Origin: Laburnicola sp. R22_1
Lineage: Eukaryota > Ascomycota > Dothideomycetes > Pleosporales > Didymosphaeriaceae
Assembly: GCA_014281115.1 (NCBI GenBank)
Contig: JACONQ010000004.1
Coordinates: 2,294,001-2,358,000, forward strand
Length of the DNA stretch: 64,000 nucleotides
Reading direction: 5' to 3'
This document shows, piece by piece, positions 1 to 9,787 of the stretch (positions within the stretch are counted from its first letter, which is position 1; each line of letters opens with the position of its first letter). The notes beneath the pieces are model-generated. The model was not told where the DNA came from, did no database searches, and saw only the letters and a list, made by a program, of their open reading frames with translations. Position numbers and translations under genes: made by a program.

Positions 1-419
1 ATACTTAACTAGCTCTTATAACTCTAGAAGAGACGCTAGAGAAGCACAGACTGCGCCAGTTACTAGACAACACAGGCTGGGGGAAAGGCTACGCTCTAGC
101 TCCAGAGGGAGAAGAGCTAAATTGAACAATAAACAACGCAAAGCGACAAGAGGAGATTGCTAGTTAACTATCACAGGAGAATGTGATAGAGGGTAAGCGA
201 AGTTAGAAGCTAAAGAGCTTTGGCACGTATCTGGCAACATTTGCTGCCTGTATTAACCCTATAGCACTAGCAAAGCTACTTAGCGAGGCGCCAAAGACTC
301 GACTACATTGTAATTAGCTGCCACTAGAGCCAAAGAGGTGGAAGGATCTAGATCGTCACCTATTTAGTGCTGAGTTTAAGAAGGCAAGTAGAGTTGAGAT
401 CGATAGTGTTATTAACTGT

Positions 420-1990
420 AGATGCTTTGGAAGAGCCATAGAGCTCGCTAAGCAAGTAGATGCTGAGGTGCTACCACTTATGTGGGTATTCTCGTACAAG
501 TTTGACAAAGATGGATACCTCTACAAATTCAAAGCTCGACTGGTTGTCCGAGGAGATCTGCAGCAAGACTGGGGCGACACATACGCAGCTACACTGGCTG
601 CGAAGATCTTCCGATGCCTTATCGCCCTGGCAGCAGCCTTCGACCTAGATCTATACCAGTACGATGTACTCAATGCCTTTCTTAATGCGGAGCTCGATCG
701 ACTTACCTACGTACGCTGTCCAGAAGGATACGATAAAGAACTTAGAAAACTGCTAGAGCTCAAGCGCGCTCTATACGGACTCTGTGACGCGCCGCGACTA
801 TGGTATAAGCATCTCACTGCAACGCTTAAGAAGATGGGACTAAGACAGGTGCCTAGAGTGCCCTGTCTATATAGTAGTAACTAGCTTATTGTCTTCTTCT
901 TTGTCGATAATATAGTGGTAGCTGTATCCCGCAGCAATTAAGACGCATACTATCTATTTGACAGACAGCTAAGAGCAACCTACAACACACAATACCTAGG
1001 AGAGCTAAAGTGGTTCCTAGGCATACAAGTTATTTAAGACCGTGAGCAGAAGTAGATATGGCTGCTCTAAGACAGCTTCATAGACAAGGTGGCGAAGAAG
1101 TACAACATCACAAGCACGAGATACCCAGCAGTACCGCTAGCAGATGGCCATCTTGGCCTAAGCATAGAAGAGCCAGAGGATCAGCGTACGAAACTCTATC
1201 AAGAACTTGTCGGATCGCTAGCCTATATAGCGATATACACACGGCCAGACGTCGCACATGCTTACTTAGAACTATCTCGTTACCTACAGAATCTAGGATA
1301 AAAGCATGTTAGCGCAGCATATCATGTGTGGAAGTATCTAGTTAGGACAAAGAGGTTAGCTATAGGAGCTTAAGAAGACACTAGCAGTCAAGCCATCTAC
1401 CTAAGCTTAAGCTCAGGGGGTGCAAGACTAGCTAATAGAGAACCACTATTCTACAGAGCATTAGACGCAGCTTTTGCAGACGACTTAGAGACTAGGCAGA
1501 GCTCTTAGGGATACCTGTTTATGCTTTACAGCATGCCTATTAATTAGAAAGCGACTCTACAACGCTTAGTTACAGAGTTAACTACTAAAGCAGAGCTTCT
1601 AGCTCTATTAATAGCTGCTAGCGAGCTTTAAGCTTAGAATTGACTCTTTAAGAATATTAACTTCGATCTAGAGACTACGTCAGCGATCTACTGCGATAAC
1701 CTACAGACAGTAGAGATCATCACTAAGGATGAGGACAAGCTATTCACAAAACTACGCTACGTCGACACTCACCAGCATTGGCTAAGACAAGAACAGGCAG
1801 AAGGACGTATATCAGTCCAGTAGAAGGCTACTAATCAGATGCTAGCTAACGGACTTACTAAGAGCCTTGTACGTCAAAAGCACACCAACTTTATAAGGCA
1901 ACTTGGCATGCAAGACGTCAAAGGATATCTATAGAAGAAGCTTAAGGAGGACTCTACTTCAGATTCTATCGTTTACTACCTATTCTAGTA
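420..1990 (+). pseudogene. Copia reverse transcriptase / RNase H remnant
   Basis: The longest open stretch (468-884) shows the copia RT core: WVFSYKFDKDGYLYKFKARLV, YDVLNAFLNAEL and LKRALYGL. A TAG at 882-884 closes it. Past that stop the same frame continues into FFFVDNIVVAVS, where the catalytic YVDD box reads VDN, so the second aspartate appears lost by a G-to-A change. The segment 1089-1301 (EELVGSLAYIA-type, TRPDVAHAYLELSRYL) and the RNase H region (LDAAFADDLETR, TKAELLALLIAASE) are in the same frame, so decay here is mainly by point mutation rather than indels. It cannot encode a working polyprotein. Confidence 0.85.
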
Positions 1991-2012
1991 TAGTACAGAG
2001 CATTAGCTTTAG

Positions 2013-2216
2013 TGTGGGTACACCGCAGCTGGGGGTGTATCCACGTGACTTACGTCAGAGGTGGTGTGTGTAGAAGGTTCCATTCAGGTGCACAGACCAC
2101 TACCCTCAAGATAAAGCTCTCGCCCTCTCCTTTCTTCCTTGGTAGACTCCTCACTCCACTCTCTTTTCTGCAAATAGCAATACAGCTTGTTGTCCTCATA
2201 TGCCTGCCCGCCCACA
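2013..2216 (+). repeat. Probable copia 3' LTR
   Basis: This 204 bp segment starts TGTGGGTACACC and ends CCCACA, so it has the TG...CA ends expected of an LTR, and it begins about 20 bp after the end of the pol frame. The Argonaute homology starts immediately after it, which places the insertion junction at 2216/2217. The partner 5' LTR is outside the window, so LTR identity and target-site duplication cannot be checked here. Confidence 0.55.
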
Positions 2217-3571
2217 GAACATGATCAACATCAAGTTCAACGCTCCCGGGCCGCAACTGAAAAGATGGTCTTATCTTCTCATTACCCTACCAGGATCTAA
2301 ACCAGCTTTTGGGGCTCCAAAATCTTTGCAGGACGTTATGGACCAGTTCTATAAACTTTTGGGCGAGATTGGTGTCAACGTCGACCGACCCTCTGTCGGA
2401 AAGAGAGTCCATTTGCAACATGTTGATGATGCAGCATTGGACGGGCGGAGCGGCAAAGGTCTTCAACTTACTTTTCATCATACTGCCTGACAACAATGGC
2501 CCTCTATACAAGCGTATCAAGACGCTGTGCGATAGAAAATATGGTCTCCACACCATCTGCAGCGTTGGAGAGAAGCTCGCAAAGCCCACCCGACGAGATT
2601 AGTACCTAGCCAACATCGCTCTGAAGTTCAACCTCAAGCTTGGTGGAATTAACCAGATAGTAGGCAATCGAGGGCTCGGTATCATTGAGAACAACAAGAC
2701 TATGGTCATCGGCATCGACGTTACGCACCCTTCCCTAGGATCTGCCTCTAACGCGCCCAGTGTTGCCGCCATGGTCGCTAGCGTCGACAAGTACCTTGGG
2801 CAGTGGCCTGCCGTCCTGCGCATCCAAAAGTCCCGACAAGAAAACGTTGACGACCTCACCTCGATGCTTAAGTCTCGCCTCCAGCTCTGGAAAACTAAGG
2901 GAAAGCACATGGCATTCCTGGAGAACATCATTGTCTACTGAGACGGCGTCTCCGAAGGCCAGTATAACATCGTTCTTGAGCAAGAACTCCCTCCCCTCCG
3001 CAAAGCATGCGCCGAGCTGTACCCCCCGCCCGACCAGAAGAAAGGCCTCCCACGCATGACAATTATTATCTGCGGAAAGCGATACAAGACTCGATTCTAC
3101 CCTACGCAAGACCTTGACGCTGACAATTCGCGCAACCCTAAGCCCGGCACCATTGTCGACCGTGGCGTCACCAAAGCCCGGAACTGGGACTTCTTCCTCC
3201 AGGCCCACGCTGCGTTGCAAGGCACTGCCCGTCCAGGACACTACTATGTCGTCCTCGATGAGGTCTTCCGAAAGCATTACAAGCCTGTGCCGCCGCCGTT
3301 CAAGAACGTAGCGGACATCGTGGAATAGTTGACGCATAATATGTGCTACATGTATGGACGTGCTACTAAGGCAGATAGTCTTTGCCCGCCCGCCTATTAT
3401 GCAGATTTGGCATGCGAGCGGGCCCGATGCTATCTTAGTGGTGTCTTTGATACGCCTCCTACCTCTGCGGCGCCGTCTACGGCAGGCTCGGCTAAGGATG
3501 CAACCCAGCTTGTCAACGCGGATGATGTGTTGATTCATCCGAATTTGAAGGACACTATGTTCCATATATAG
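2217..3571 (+). pseudogene. Argonaute (MID-PIWI) pseudogene, 5'-truncated
   Basis: Translation gives an Argonaute C-terminal half. A MID-like start (FNAPGPQLKRWSYLLI) is followed by the PIWI domain with GIDVTHPS (first catalytic Asp), DGVSEGQY (later catalytic Asp), THNMCYMYGRATKA (catalytic His region) and CPPAYYADLACERARCYL. The N and PAZ domains are missing: homology starts directly after the copia LTR. Coding is broken by one frameshift near 2440 and in-frame stops at 2600 (TAG), 2939 (TGA in the YRDGVSEGQ motif) and 3326 (TAG). Each stop is explained by a single C-to-T change (CAG or CGA). The copy is not AT-saturated, so it is fairly recent or only lightly mutated. It would have been a QDE-2-like RNA-silencing slicer. 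Confidence 0.85.
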
Positions 3572-3581
3572 GGGCCAGGCA

Positions 3582-3767
3582 TTGACTGCCGTCGTCGATG
3601 CTGTCGTGCAGAACGTCGACGACGAAATCATCGTTATTTTGTGTATATTTTGTTACTACCACTGTGTGCTAGGTACTAGGTTATAGTGCCTCCTGTTTTA
3701 CTCCTCTCTGTGTATGGTGCGGACTCGACCTTGGTTAGAATCTCCACACGACGAAGATCTTCAATAG
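3582..3767 (-). mobile_element. Small non-autonomous insertion, repeat family A copy 1
   Basis: About 186 bp lies between two copies of an 11 bp direct repeat, GGGGCCAGGCA (3571-3581 and 3768-3778), which looks like a target-site duplication. Its reverse complement aligns almost base for base with 20343-20496 over about 155 bp, including the block ACAGAGAGGAGTAAAACAGG. It sits just past the stop of the Argonaute pseudogene. Confidence 0.7.
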
Positions 3768-3778
3768 GGGGCCAGGCA

Positions 3779-4158
3779 AGTAGCTTCGACAACGCATGTG
3801 GTTGTTGTATCACCTACCTAAGGTACATATCGTCGAGAGAGCTTCGAAAATAAGGAAGTGGGGTGTCGCCTGTCTCCACTCTTTTGGCAGGTGCACTGGG
3901 TATATAGAAAAGGAACACAATGACAACATCAAATTCCGCACGTCATCGCGCATTGCCGTCGGTCATGCTGCCTCATCCCCATCTCTATCTCTAGTAGTCA
4001 TCATAGCACCATTTTGCAATTGCCATTTCAAATTTCCAGTATACTAACAGAGCTTAACTAAACGTTACACCCCCACTTACCAAGCTATAAACAATCACCA
4101 ACGCCATGAGCAGATAGATATCCCCGAACCCCGCACCACCACGCAACAACCCGACAAT
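3779..4158. other. Intergenic, no gene seen
   Basis: Ordinary base composition. It separates the repeat-rich left end from the glucanase gene. I see no coding signal or repeat. Confidence 0.5.
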
Positions 4159-5396
4159 CTACGCCCTCCCATAAACCCTCACAGCATTAACCAAAAAATA
4201 AGTCTCCCCAAACGCCCCCGGATTCTCCCTCACATACTTCTCACACCCATCTTTCGACTCCCCCACATACCCCGTCTCCCCAGCGCAATTGTTATACTCC
4301 CCGTTATCATACCCCTTCCACGCACTCTTCGTATACCCGCCGCAGAAATTGATATTAATAATCTGCCACCATATCAGCACGCAGTATTCCTTGCAAGTCT
4401 AAATGGGTAATACTCACAATACTCATATTCGTAAAAGCAGACGCGACATCGCAGTTTTGCACCGCAAAATCCATCACAGGTAACACATCCCAACTCTCAG
4501 TATCCACCTCCTCATCTCCACATTCCAACTCATCAGGGACTTGGTCGCGAGGGAAGAACCACGCGCGCACGCCGTCGGACTCGAGTTGTATGACCCACAC
4601 ACCGCCTCCAGCTTCGTTGACGTCGGTGCCGAATGTGCCGGGCTGGGCTTCAACGGTGCAGCCTTTTCTTGTTCCGCCTTCGACGGGGTTGCGCATGCTG
4701 GCGGGCGTCATGTCGCCACAGTCTGTTCGCGTGGTCTCGGGGGTGAGGGCGGAGTTGGAGGGGAAGCGGGGTTGCATGGTGCAAGGGGCGGAGGTGAAGA
4801 GGGTGATTGCGTTTTTTGTGGCGAGGGAGGTGGCTTCTAGAATGTCGATTTCGGAGTAGTGCCAGGGGTCTGCGGTTTCGTGTAGGGACCAACTAGTCGT
4901 GTATTAGTATGGAAGTGCGTGCAGACGCCGTTGAAGATGAGTATGTGTTGATGGACTAGGGTTGAAGGATGCAACGTACAACGCAGGCCAGATACCGCAG
5001 CCACCTGCAGGGATGTGGGCAAAGTCCGCTACTAGAAGTCCACCATTCCATGGCTGAAGGCTTTCTAGTCGGACGCTGGGTCTTCCTCGAGTTGGGGCGT
5101 TCTCTATCATGTTGCTGTGGTCGACGCCAAGGTATACTTGGTCGTCCTGGGTTGTTGCAAGACCAGAGGCCAAGGCCGATTCCTTGGACTCATACTGGGC
5201 AATGCCGCCGTTATATTCATCCAGTCCCTGGTGAATTTAGCTAGAATGGAACACGCACCATGGGGTACAAACCTGCCTCGATGAAGTTGAAAGATGCTAG
5301 AAAGTTACTGGCGTCGTACGATGTGGTGAGAGTATATTTTGAAGCGCCTATTGGATTCATAACAGAAAAAGCAGCAACAAGAAAGAAGCTGCGCAT
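4159..5396 (-). CDS. Secreted GH16 endo-beta-glucanase
   Basis: Predicted 348 aa from four exons: 5396-5277, 5227-4980, 4892-4418, 4362-4159. A signal peptide (MRSFFLVAAFSVMNPIGAS) is followed by a GH16 fold of the fungal endo-1,3(1,4)-beta-glucanase type: VDHSNMIENAPTRGRPSVRLES, WNGGLLVADFAHIPAGGCGIWPAFW, then the catalytic E-x-D-x-x-E as SEIDILEA (nucleophile near E137, acid/base near E142). The C-terminus keeps the cysteine-containing ININFCGG...C...C region and ends VNAVRVYGRA. It would cleave beta-glucan in plant or fungal walls outside the cell. Introns 2 and 3 are GT-AG; intron 1 keeps frame only with a GC donor (5276) and acceptor at 5228, because the nearby GT donor breaks the frame. 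Family assignment is firm; exon 1/2 joining is inferred. Confidence 0.85.
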
Positions 5397-6220
5397 GATG
5401 AGAGATAAACGTAGAAAGAGATGACGGTGAAATATGTGAAAGAAGACTTCGCGCACTCTCGGTACACGGTATAACGCTGTTATAGAAAGCTGTAGGGGTG
5501 TTAGAAAAACTCTTTGAAACAAGGTAAAGCAATAAGACTGGTTTGGCGACCGTTTGGGGACACTGTTCGTGAGCCGGTGAAATATGCGAAACGTTATACA
5601 GAAGATGCTCCCAGAGACGACTATGATGAAGGAGTATGGAGCGACTTCGGTGATCATACTGTGTCTATTCTGTGACTTAGCTGAGCAAATTGTGTGAGTA
5701 ATAAGGCTTCCCCAGTTTGGACATCGAGAGTGGCTGAGTCACGTGGTGGACGCTCCTCCAGAGCTCCGGGACTCGGGCCTGATCTGCCAGTCACCACTGC
5801 GCAAGATTAGTCATTTACTAGGGCGACATATGAAAAGTGGATTTCTTGGAGGAGTAGTAGTTTCTGGATCCAAGTTAGTTTCGACTCTACTACCTTCGTA
5901 TGCATGTTCCCTGCGCACCGATACCACGTGACAGTACGAGCACCTGGGCAGTTGTTCTCAGTCATGCTATCGTGATAAACTTCTATACACTCAAAGTATT
6001 GGGAATAAGTCCTCAGAGTTCCTCGGCTTGTCGAAATTACCTCCACCCAAAAGGAGTCACATGTAGTCGATCCCACCTGCCTGGGCACCATAGAATCTTG
6101 GTGCGCACCATTCCCTAATGTGGAAGTCATCGAAACCCATAGAATGCTGTAATCCGCCCCTGGGACACCCCGGTTGAGTCACCAAGCATCCGCTACCGTG
6201 TGGCCAATAGCCTCGTATGA
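5397..6220. other. Intergenic between GH16 start and HET remnant
   Basis: Holds the glucanase promoter and the 3' side of the HET remnant. Short reading frames here have no recognisable similarity. Downstream HET sequence may continue in degraded form to about 6060 in another frame. Confidence 0.4.
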
Positions 6221-7303
6221 CTACAGACCTGTGACTGTGGTGTTTCCCTCGTCTGACGAACTCGCCAAAGATAGCAACATCGTCTTCAAAAGACATTCGA
6301 TATGGTAAGAGAAGGGCTGAGTCCCCGCCGGTTGCTTTAAAACCTCTCCATATAGCGAGCTTGGGCCTTTTGTGCAATCCGGTACGAAGTCCCACAGCGC
6401 ACGTTCCGAAGGGCGGAGCAACCCTAGTAGACCGTATATATGATCTCGGGGATCTGCGCAATGGAGCTTTCTGGAGATCAAGAGCAGTTCTTCGAATGAG
6501 ATCCCGGCGGCTGATTCTTTGCTTCGTTTGTACAACCCTCGTTCGCGTATGGCCAAGATCTGAGTTGCTAGATTGTCTTTTGCTCTAGTTCGCCATGGAT
6601 TCGCTTCAATAGGTCGCCTGGTGGGGATGTCTTTTAGTCCATACTGCCAGAATTCCAGCAGCGAGCCATTGAAGGTCCGTTCTCCGTAACAAAGCTCTAG
6701 TTGTTTTGCAAGGACGAATTCCTGCGCGAGCCACACGCGTTTCCAATATGGATGGTTGAAAAGCTGGTGAATCCCAGCCGCCACGCATTCGAACCTTGGG
6801 TCCTGAGTGGCTGTTTGCAGATAGCGGTCCATCCGATTACACCAGATCTCTAGGAAATACATTGCATATGTGCTTTCCCTTGTACCGCGCCCCAACCACA
6901 CAATGACTTTTGTCGCCTTGCTGTATATTTCCCCCATCAGAGCGACTTGGTGACTACGCTCTCCATCATCATCTTGATTGATGCATATAGATAGCATCAA
7001 TCCATAAGAGCTCTGTACGACCCGATTTCCTTGCTTGATATAGAAAGTTCCGAAGATTCGCGCGCACGGTAAATGTCTGGCCGTCCAATAGAATGTCGTA
7101 GGTAGGAGTTGGGTCTCCCCACGTATAGGATAATGCGCTATATTCGCCAGGGTCTTCGAATTCCACATTGTGAAATGTACACGAGATCGTGGTGTCCGCA
7201 GACCCTGGTAGAAGCTTCATTAGGCGAATGTAGTTGGTTCCTGAATGCCGAGTGGAAGTCTTGTATAGACAGAGGTTGAAGTCGCCGTCTCCTGAGAATC
7301 CAT
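6221..7303 (-). pseudogene. HET-domain (heterokaryon incompatibility) gene, frameshifted
   Basis: The N-terminal part reads YIRLMKLLPGS, then EYSALSYTWGDP, and ends LLWIDAI. The rest is in a neighbouring frame and starts ICINQDDDGERSHQ, the motif that directly follows in HET proteins, then EIYSKATKVIVWLG, HPYWKRVWLAQEFVLA and CADPRDHIYGLLGLL. The two frames meet at 6985-6988, where four extra bases (TATA on the gene strand) interrupt what should be A-I-C-I-N-Q. The only plausible ATG for the first part (7303) lies in yet another frame, suggesting a second indel near 7240. The frame ends at 6221, shortly after the HET domain, with no clear C-terminal domain. HET proteins trigger non-self recognition and cell death; this copy looks inactive unless these are sequence errors. 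Confidence 0.75.
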
Positions 7304-7836
7304 GCTGTAAGGTTTCCAGAAGTCGCCTGTGACGTGTCTGCCATCGTCCGTGACTGTGTTTTTGAATAGATGGAGGCCTAAGCTGCGGCACAGCCTCGTC
7401 ACAGCTCTCGCCGAGGAATCAGGAGGAACAGCTGAAGAGCGCATTATATCGTCGCAAATAGCCGCCGATACTGATGAGGATTGTTTGAGGCAGTGGACAG
7501 GTCGGTTTCGATAGGAATTCGGCTTCATTTCTCGTGCAGGATTTGACTTTCTCGAGCCCAGCTTCGATTAGGTTAATTGGAGCTCATTAGGCTTTTCGTA
7601 CATTTTTGGTATCGTATTTCAGGAAGTAAGAAACCTTCATAGAGTAAGTAAGTTATTGATTGTTGCGAGAGGAGTTCGCAGTGATGATTTAGGCACAGTC
7701 ACACTCCAAAAGCCGCGCTATCGAACCACACCATACCCAATCCAGCCATCACGTGCAGATAAGACAAGCGACCATTCATCGACTCAACTTTTCCAACACA
7801 AGTCACAAGTCACAGCAGTCACGTCTCACAAGTAAA
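7304..7836. other. Intergenic, RSA3 promoter side
   Basis: Contains the upstream region of the RSA3 homologue, with a C/A-rich stretch just before its ATG. No further gene recognised. Confidence 0.4.
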
Positions 7837-8405
7837 ATGGCAGCCCCAAAATCCACCGGCGCAGAAAAGCGGAAGCGCTCCAAGAAAACCAGAAGTCGAA
7901 CGCAGAGTACGCCCCCAACCCGTCACACTATTTTCCCCATCGCTAACATCAGCAGTCGAAGTCTCGTCTTCAGAAAGCGACAGCGACAGCGCCACACCCC
8001 AACCCAGCAGCAAAAAGTCACCCAAATCAGCCGCTTCGCAAAAAGTATGACTCCACTGTCCCCAATCCGGAAATATTATTGACTCACACGAACGAATAGC
8101 CTACGCCAAGATGGCAAAATGGCGACATTTCGATGACTTCGCCATCCTCCTCCTCATCATCTTCATCCCCAGCACCCGCTCCCGAAAGAGCATCTATGAA
8201 ATCGCCACAGCAAGAAGCGGAAGAGTTTTCAGCTATTTACTTAAGAAAGGTGACGGCGGAGCTTGCAGACGATCTCGACAAGGTGCGCGAGGCGCCGGAT
8301 TTCAAGGCGAGTAGTTTGCCGATGTTGATTCATGCGTTGAGGCAGGGAGCGAGTATGTATGGGGTGGAGGAGAAGAGGAGGGTTATTGGGGTGGTGGGGG
8401 TGTGA
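7837..8405 (+). CDS. RSA3: Ribosome assembly protein 3 (RSA3)
   Basis: Predicted 154 aa from three exons: 7837-7906, 7956-8044, 8100-8405. Both introns are short GT-AG introns (49 and 55 nt). The N-terminus is a basic, nucleolar-type stretch (EKRKRSKKTRSR), followed by a serine/acidic low-complexity linker (SSSESDSDS, then a poly-Ser run). The C-terminal 70 residues are the Rsa3 domain: EEFSAIYLRKVTAELADDLDKVR followed by DF..SSLPMLIHALRQGASMYGVEEKRRV. In yeast Rsa3 acts with Dbp6 in early 60S subunit assembly in the nucleolus. It lies on the same strand as, and upstream of, the presumed ancestral SKI3 orientation. Confidence 0.85.
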
Positions 8406-8558
8406 GTGGAGAGGGGTCGGTGCGTTCACGGCGTTGAAGATTATGTAGCGACCTGGGAGTGTTCGCACGATCAACCATCTTGCTACAATTTTTCTTTGGG
8501 GCAAGATGCGTTGGTTCTTCAAAACGGTTCTCCGATGGCGTTACTTTGATGGATATGC

Positions 8559-9473
8559 TCAATACGCTTCCACCTCGAGGCCTGATCTCCACTCTAGCTC
8601 TATCTGCCAGGCGAGCAGGTACGGGTGCTTGATGATGACCATGTCGTGCGCCAGCTTCATCACCTTGTCCCTCTTCTCTGCCTTCTTCCCTGCTGGGAGC
8701 ACCAGTAACGTGTCATACGCCCTCTGCAGCACCTTCTCCTCGTACTCTCTCCGCAGCGCATCATCACTCGTCCAGTCAACGATGTTCTGGTATATCTCCT
8801 CCAACGGGCTTGTGCTATATACTTCGTTCTTGACCTGCATCGTAGTGCCCTCGAGCGTCGCACCTATACGCGTCTTGCGATCGTTGATTTCGCGCTTGAT
8901 GGTCTGGGCCTCTTCCTCTTCGTAGATGTCGGCGATGCGCGTGTAGACTGCGGCGGGCTGTGGCAGGCGGCCTTCAAGGTACGAGTAGATGGGCGAGGTG
9001 GGTAGCTGGGCCGCGAGGGCTCGGGCGTACTGCTTCTTGGTGCCGTGTCTGCGCGCGTGGTCAACCAGCTTGTCGATGGCCGTCTGTGCCTTGTGTAAGT
9101 CGTCGCTGCGCCCGTTAGCCTTGGTCCATGACTGTTCCACAACGAAGGCGACATACAGCTCTGCGTAGATCTGCGCCAGCTTCAGCTCGACATCGATGCG
9201 CTCGTCGACTTTGGCGCGTCCTTGCTTCTCGTAGAGACCCCGCAGCCCCAGCCACGCCTGCGGGTCCTGGGGCTTGATCTTGGTCGCATCGTGGTATGCT
9301 TGCGCTGCCGAGTCCAGTCGGCCTATGCCATCGTTGGCGCGCCCTAGAAAGAGCTTTGCGAAGTAATTCTGTGGGTCCTTCTCGAGCACCGTGTTTGCTT
9401 GCGCGATCGCTTCATCCCACGTTTTCGCGTCGATGGCCGATTTCGCGGCCTTGAGGGCGGCCTTGGTAGACAT
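8559..9473 (-). CDS. SKI3: SKI3 N-terminal part (TPR), inverted half
   Basis: A single-exon 304 aa frame with an ATG at 9473. The sequence opens MSTKAALKAAKSAIDAKTWD and contains TPR-type helices (ANTVLEKDPQNYFAKLFLGRA; AAQAYHDATKIKPQDPQAWLGLRGLYEKQG), followed by the long helical region that precedes the main TPR superhelix in Ski3. It stops at TGA directly after ELEWRSGLEVEAY, exactly where Ski3 homologues run on into TLRQFVELFPDEGL. That continuation is found on the opposite strand at about 9824. The frame is fully open, with no sign of decay. Either it makes a separate N-terminal Ski3 subunit or it is a recent casualty. Ski3 is the scaffold of the cytoplasmic Ski2-Ski3-Ski8 complex, which feeds mRNA to the exosome. 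Confidence 0.85.
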   Translation of the reverse strand: MSTKAALKAAKSAIDAKTWDEAIAQANTVLEKDPQNYFAKLFLGRANDGIGRLDSAAQAYHDATKIKPQDPQAWLGLRGLYEKQGRAKVDERIDVELKLAQIYAELYVAFVVEQSWTKANGRSDDLHKAQTAIDKLVDHARRHGTKKQYARALAAQLPTSPIYSYLEGRLPQPAAVYTRIADIYEEEEAQTIKREINDRKTRIGATLEGTTMQVKNEVYSTSPLEEIYQNIVDWTSDDALRREYEEKVLQRAYDTLLVLPAGKKAEKRDKVMKLAHDMVIIKHPYLLAWQIELEWRSGLEVEAY

Positions 9474-9787
9474 GGTCGCGTATGGAAGAGACTATTATTT
9501 TGATAAAAAAGGTTGCCGGCGAAGTGCGCGACAGAGCTAATGGCGTGCCATGGGGAAGGAGCGATGGGTGGGCAGCCAGAGCGTGGGTGAACCGTGAGGG
9601 CAGTGACGTGCCCGCGCTAGAAAGAGCGACACAACGCCGGCCCTTGCTACCCCCTCCCCCACCAAACCTCAAAGGGCCTTCCTGCACGCCACCCCCTCGC
9701 CAGCATCAATTCTCCATCTGTTGTTTCGCCCTTTTGCAGCACCAGAAAGCTTAGCAGTCGTTGTTCACCATCTCTCAGTCAGGCCAC
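9474..9787. promoter_or_regulatory. Shared divergent promoter between the two SKI3 halves
   Basis: A 314 bp interval between the two start codons. The right side carries pyrimidine-rich tracts on the + strand (CCCCCTCCCCCACC near 9650, and CT-rich sequence just before the 9788 ATG), a usual feature of fungal core promoters. The left side has pyrimidine runs on the - strand. If the inversion model is right, the original SKI3 promoter lies here and now has to serve both directions. Confidence 0.5.

Larger units (their letters stand above)
1..2216 (+). mobile_element. Ty1/copia LTR retrotransposon, 3' part, decayed
   Basis: One reading frame from about 420 to 1990 encodes the copia pol C-terminus interrupted by many stops, mostly TAG. 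Reverse transcriptase comes first, then an RNase H region, and the frame ends in a typical copia tail (DTHQHWLRQE, ANGLTKSLVRQKH). A likely 3' LTR follows at 2013-2216. Gag, protease, integrase and the 5' LTR would lie upstream; 1-420 is unreadable decayed element sequence. The excess of TAG where the family has CAG or TGG codons is what C-to-T change on either strand (RIP) would produce. Confidence 0.85.
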
